This document shows positions 63,436 through 64,000 of a stretch of 64,000 bases of DNA, one piece after another; positions within the stretch are counted from its first letter, which is position 1; every line of letters begins with the position of its first letter. The translations under genes were made by a program, and so were the position numbers. A model generated the notes under the pieces. That model was given only the letters and a program-made list of their open reading frames with translations, was not told the DNA's origin and did not search any database. Source of the DNA: Megalonaias nervosa (Eukaryota; Mollusca; Bivalvia; Unionida; Unionidae); contig JAECUM010001776.1 in the NCBI GenBank assembly GCA_016617855.1, positions 1-64,000 on the forward strand, written 5' to 3'.

Positions 63436-64000
63436 GACAATGAATGATGACGTCAATATTAGTGTCAATGATTCTGACATGCCGATCGACAACTCTTCAA
63501 TCCAGTTAGATATATATCCTTTTATTTCACCTTAATTGAATCAATCTTAATGAAAGAAACATATTCGTAATAAACGTGCAGCGTTTTCACATTAGGTAAC
63601 CACCGAAATATTCTATTTTTTCAGATTGCCACCAGATGTTAGTTCTCATATCTGTACAGCATCCCAAGATACAGAAGTGACATGCACCTTTAAGATAGAT
63701 GCTTCCTTCCAAGTCACAGAAAATCAAGAAGAACAGTAGGTTTATTCTTTTATAATCTTTGAGAATTGTATTATGTTGTAATGTAAATTTTCGTTCAATA
63801 CAATACAATTAAAATAGCTTACATAATATGATTAGCTACCTAGTGTCCTGGAGAAAAACATAATATATAAAACCCAGAATAGCACAGTATCCAAAACGTA
63901 CCATGTTCGATTGAAATATTCTTTATTCACGAAATCTAATTTTAATCTTTATATACAGGTCCATACATGAACCGACGTTACAGCTCATACTAAATCATGA
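63436..64000. other. Host DNA, possible downstream exon of the PHD gene
   Basis: An acceptor TTTTTTCAG at about 63616-63624 precedes LPPDVSSHICTASQDTEVTC then TFKIDASFQVTENQEEQ, open to 63737. No domain recognised. The rest is AT-rich without signal. Confidence 0.35.

Overview
The window reads as nuclear DNA of an invertebrate animal, most likely a mollusc or a close relative (inference). The clues are simple-sequence tracts, tRNA-derived repeats, a spliced PHD-finger gene with clean splice sites, a decayed C1q-domain gene of the kind expanded in molluscs, a Ty3/Gypsy solo LTR with target duplication, and four Polinton/Maverick-type (adintovirus-like) elements. The four elements carry almost all the coding signal. 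All are inactivated to some degree, so I treat them as endogenous copies.

Layout. (A) 1-4948 is the right end of an element cut by the window edge: a DNA polymerase B/SF1 helicase/HNH fusion (+), integrase (-), zinc-ribbon plus phospholipase A2 protein (-), packaging ATPase (+), then a terminal module bounded by an inverted 16-mer. 4949-23139 is host DNA with repeats, a hAT-like MITE, a LINE scrap, a solo LTR and a C1q pseudogene. (D) 23140-30439 is an older, heavily decayed element with a PolB fragment, zinc-ribbon, HNH, fiber-like, penton, core and major capsid genes. (B) 30440 to about 45590 is a longer copy of the A family, in the opposite orientation, inserted inside D's capsid gene. It adds a homing-endonuclease-like HNH gene, an array of palindromic repeats, penton, membrane protein, fiber, adenain-like protease, core protein, an intact double-jelly-roll capsid gene and a pVI-like protein. 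B has no right end: it stops at a Gypsy remnant (45590-47026) whose 3' LTR interrupts the PolB gene of the next element. (C) 47027 to about 61130 is a different Maverick lineage: PolB, a BIR/IAP-domain gene, ATPase, chromodomain integrase, penton, core proteins, capsid, a conserved zinc protein and protease. It is followed by three paralogous coiled-coil genes with shared promoter motifs and histone-type 3' stem-loops. 61331-64000 is host DNA with the PHD gene.

How the genes fit together. Each element follows the Maverick plan: self-encoded polymerase, retroviral-type integrase, FtsK/A32-type ATPase, adenain-type protease and DJR capsid plus penton, meaning a virus-like integrating element. 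The A/B/D family departs from this plan in its replication module (polymerase-helicase-nuclease fusion with non-canonical polymerase motifs), its fiber with a phage-like repeat signature, and its hr-like palindrome array. Lineage C departs by carrying an apoptosis-inhibitor domain and by mRNA 3' ends that look like those of replication-dependent histone genes. Those two points are the most novel content. Frames were read by eye, so exact frameshift positions are approximate.
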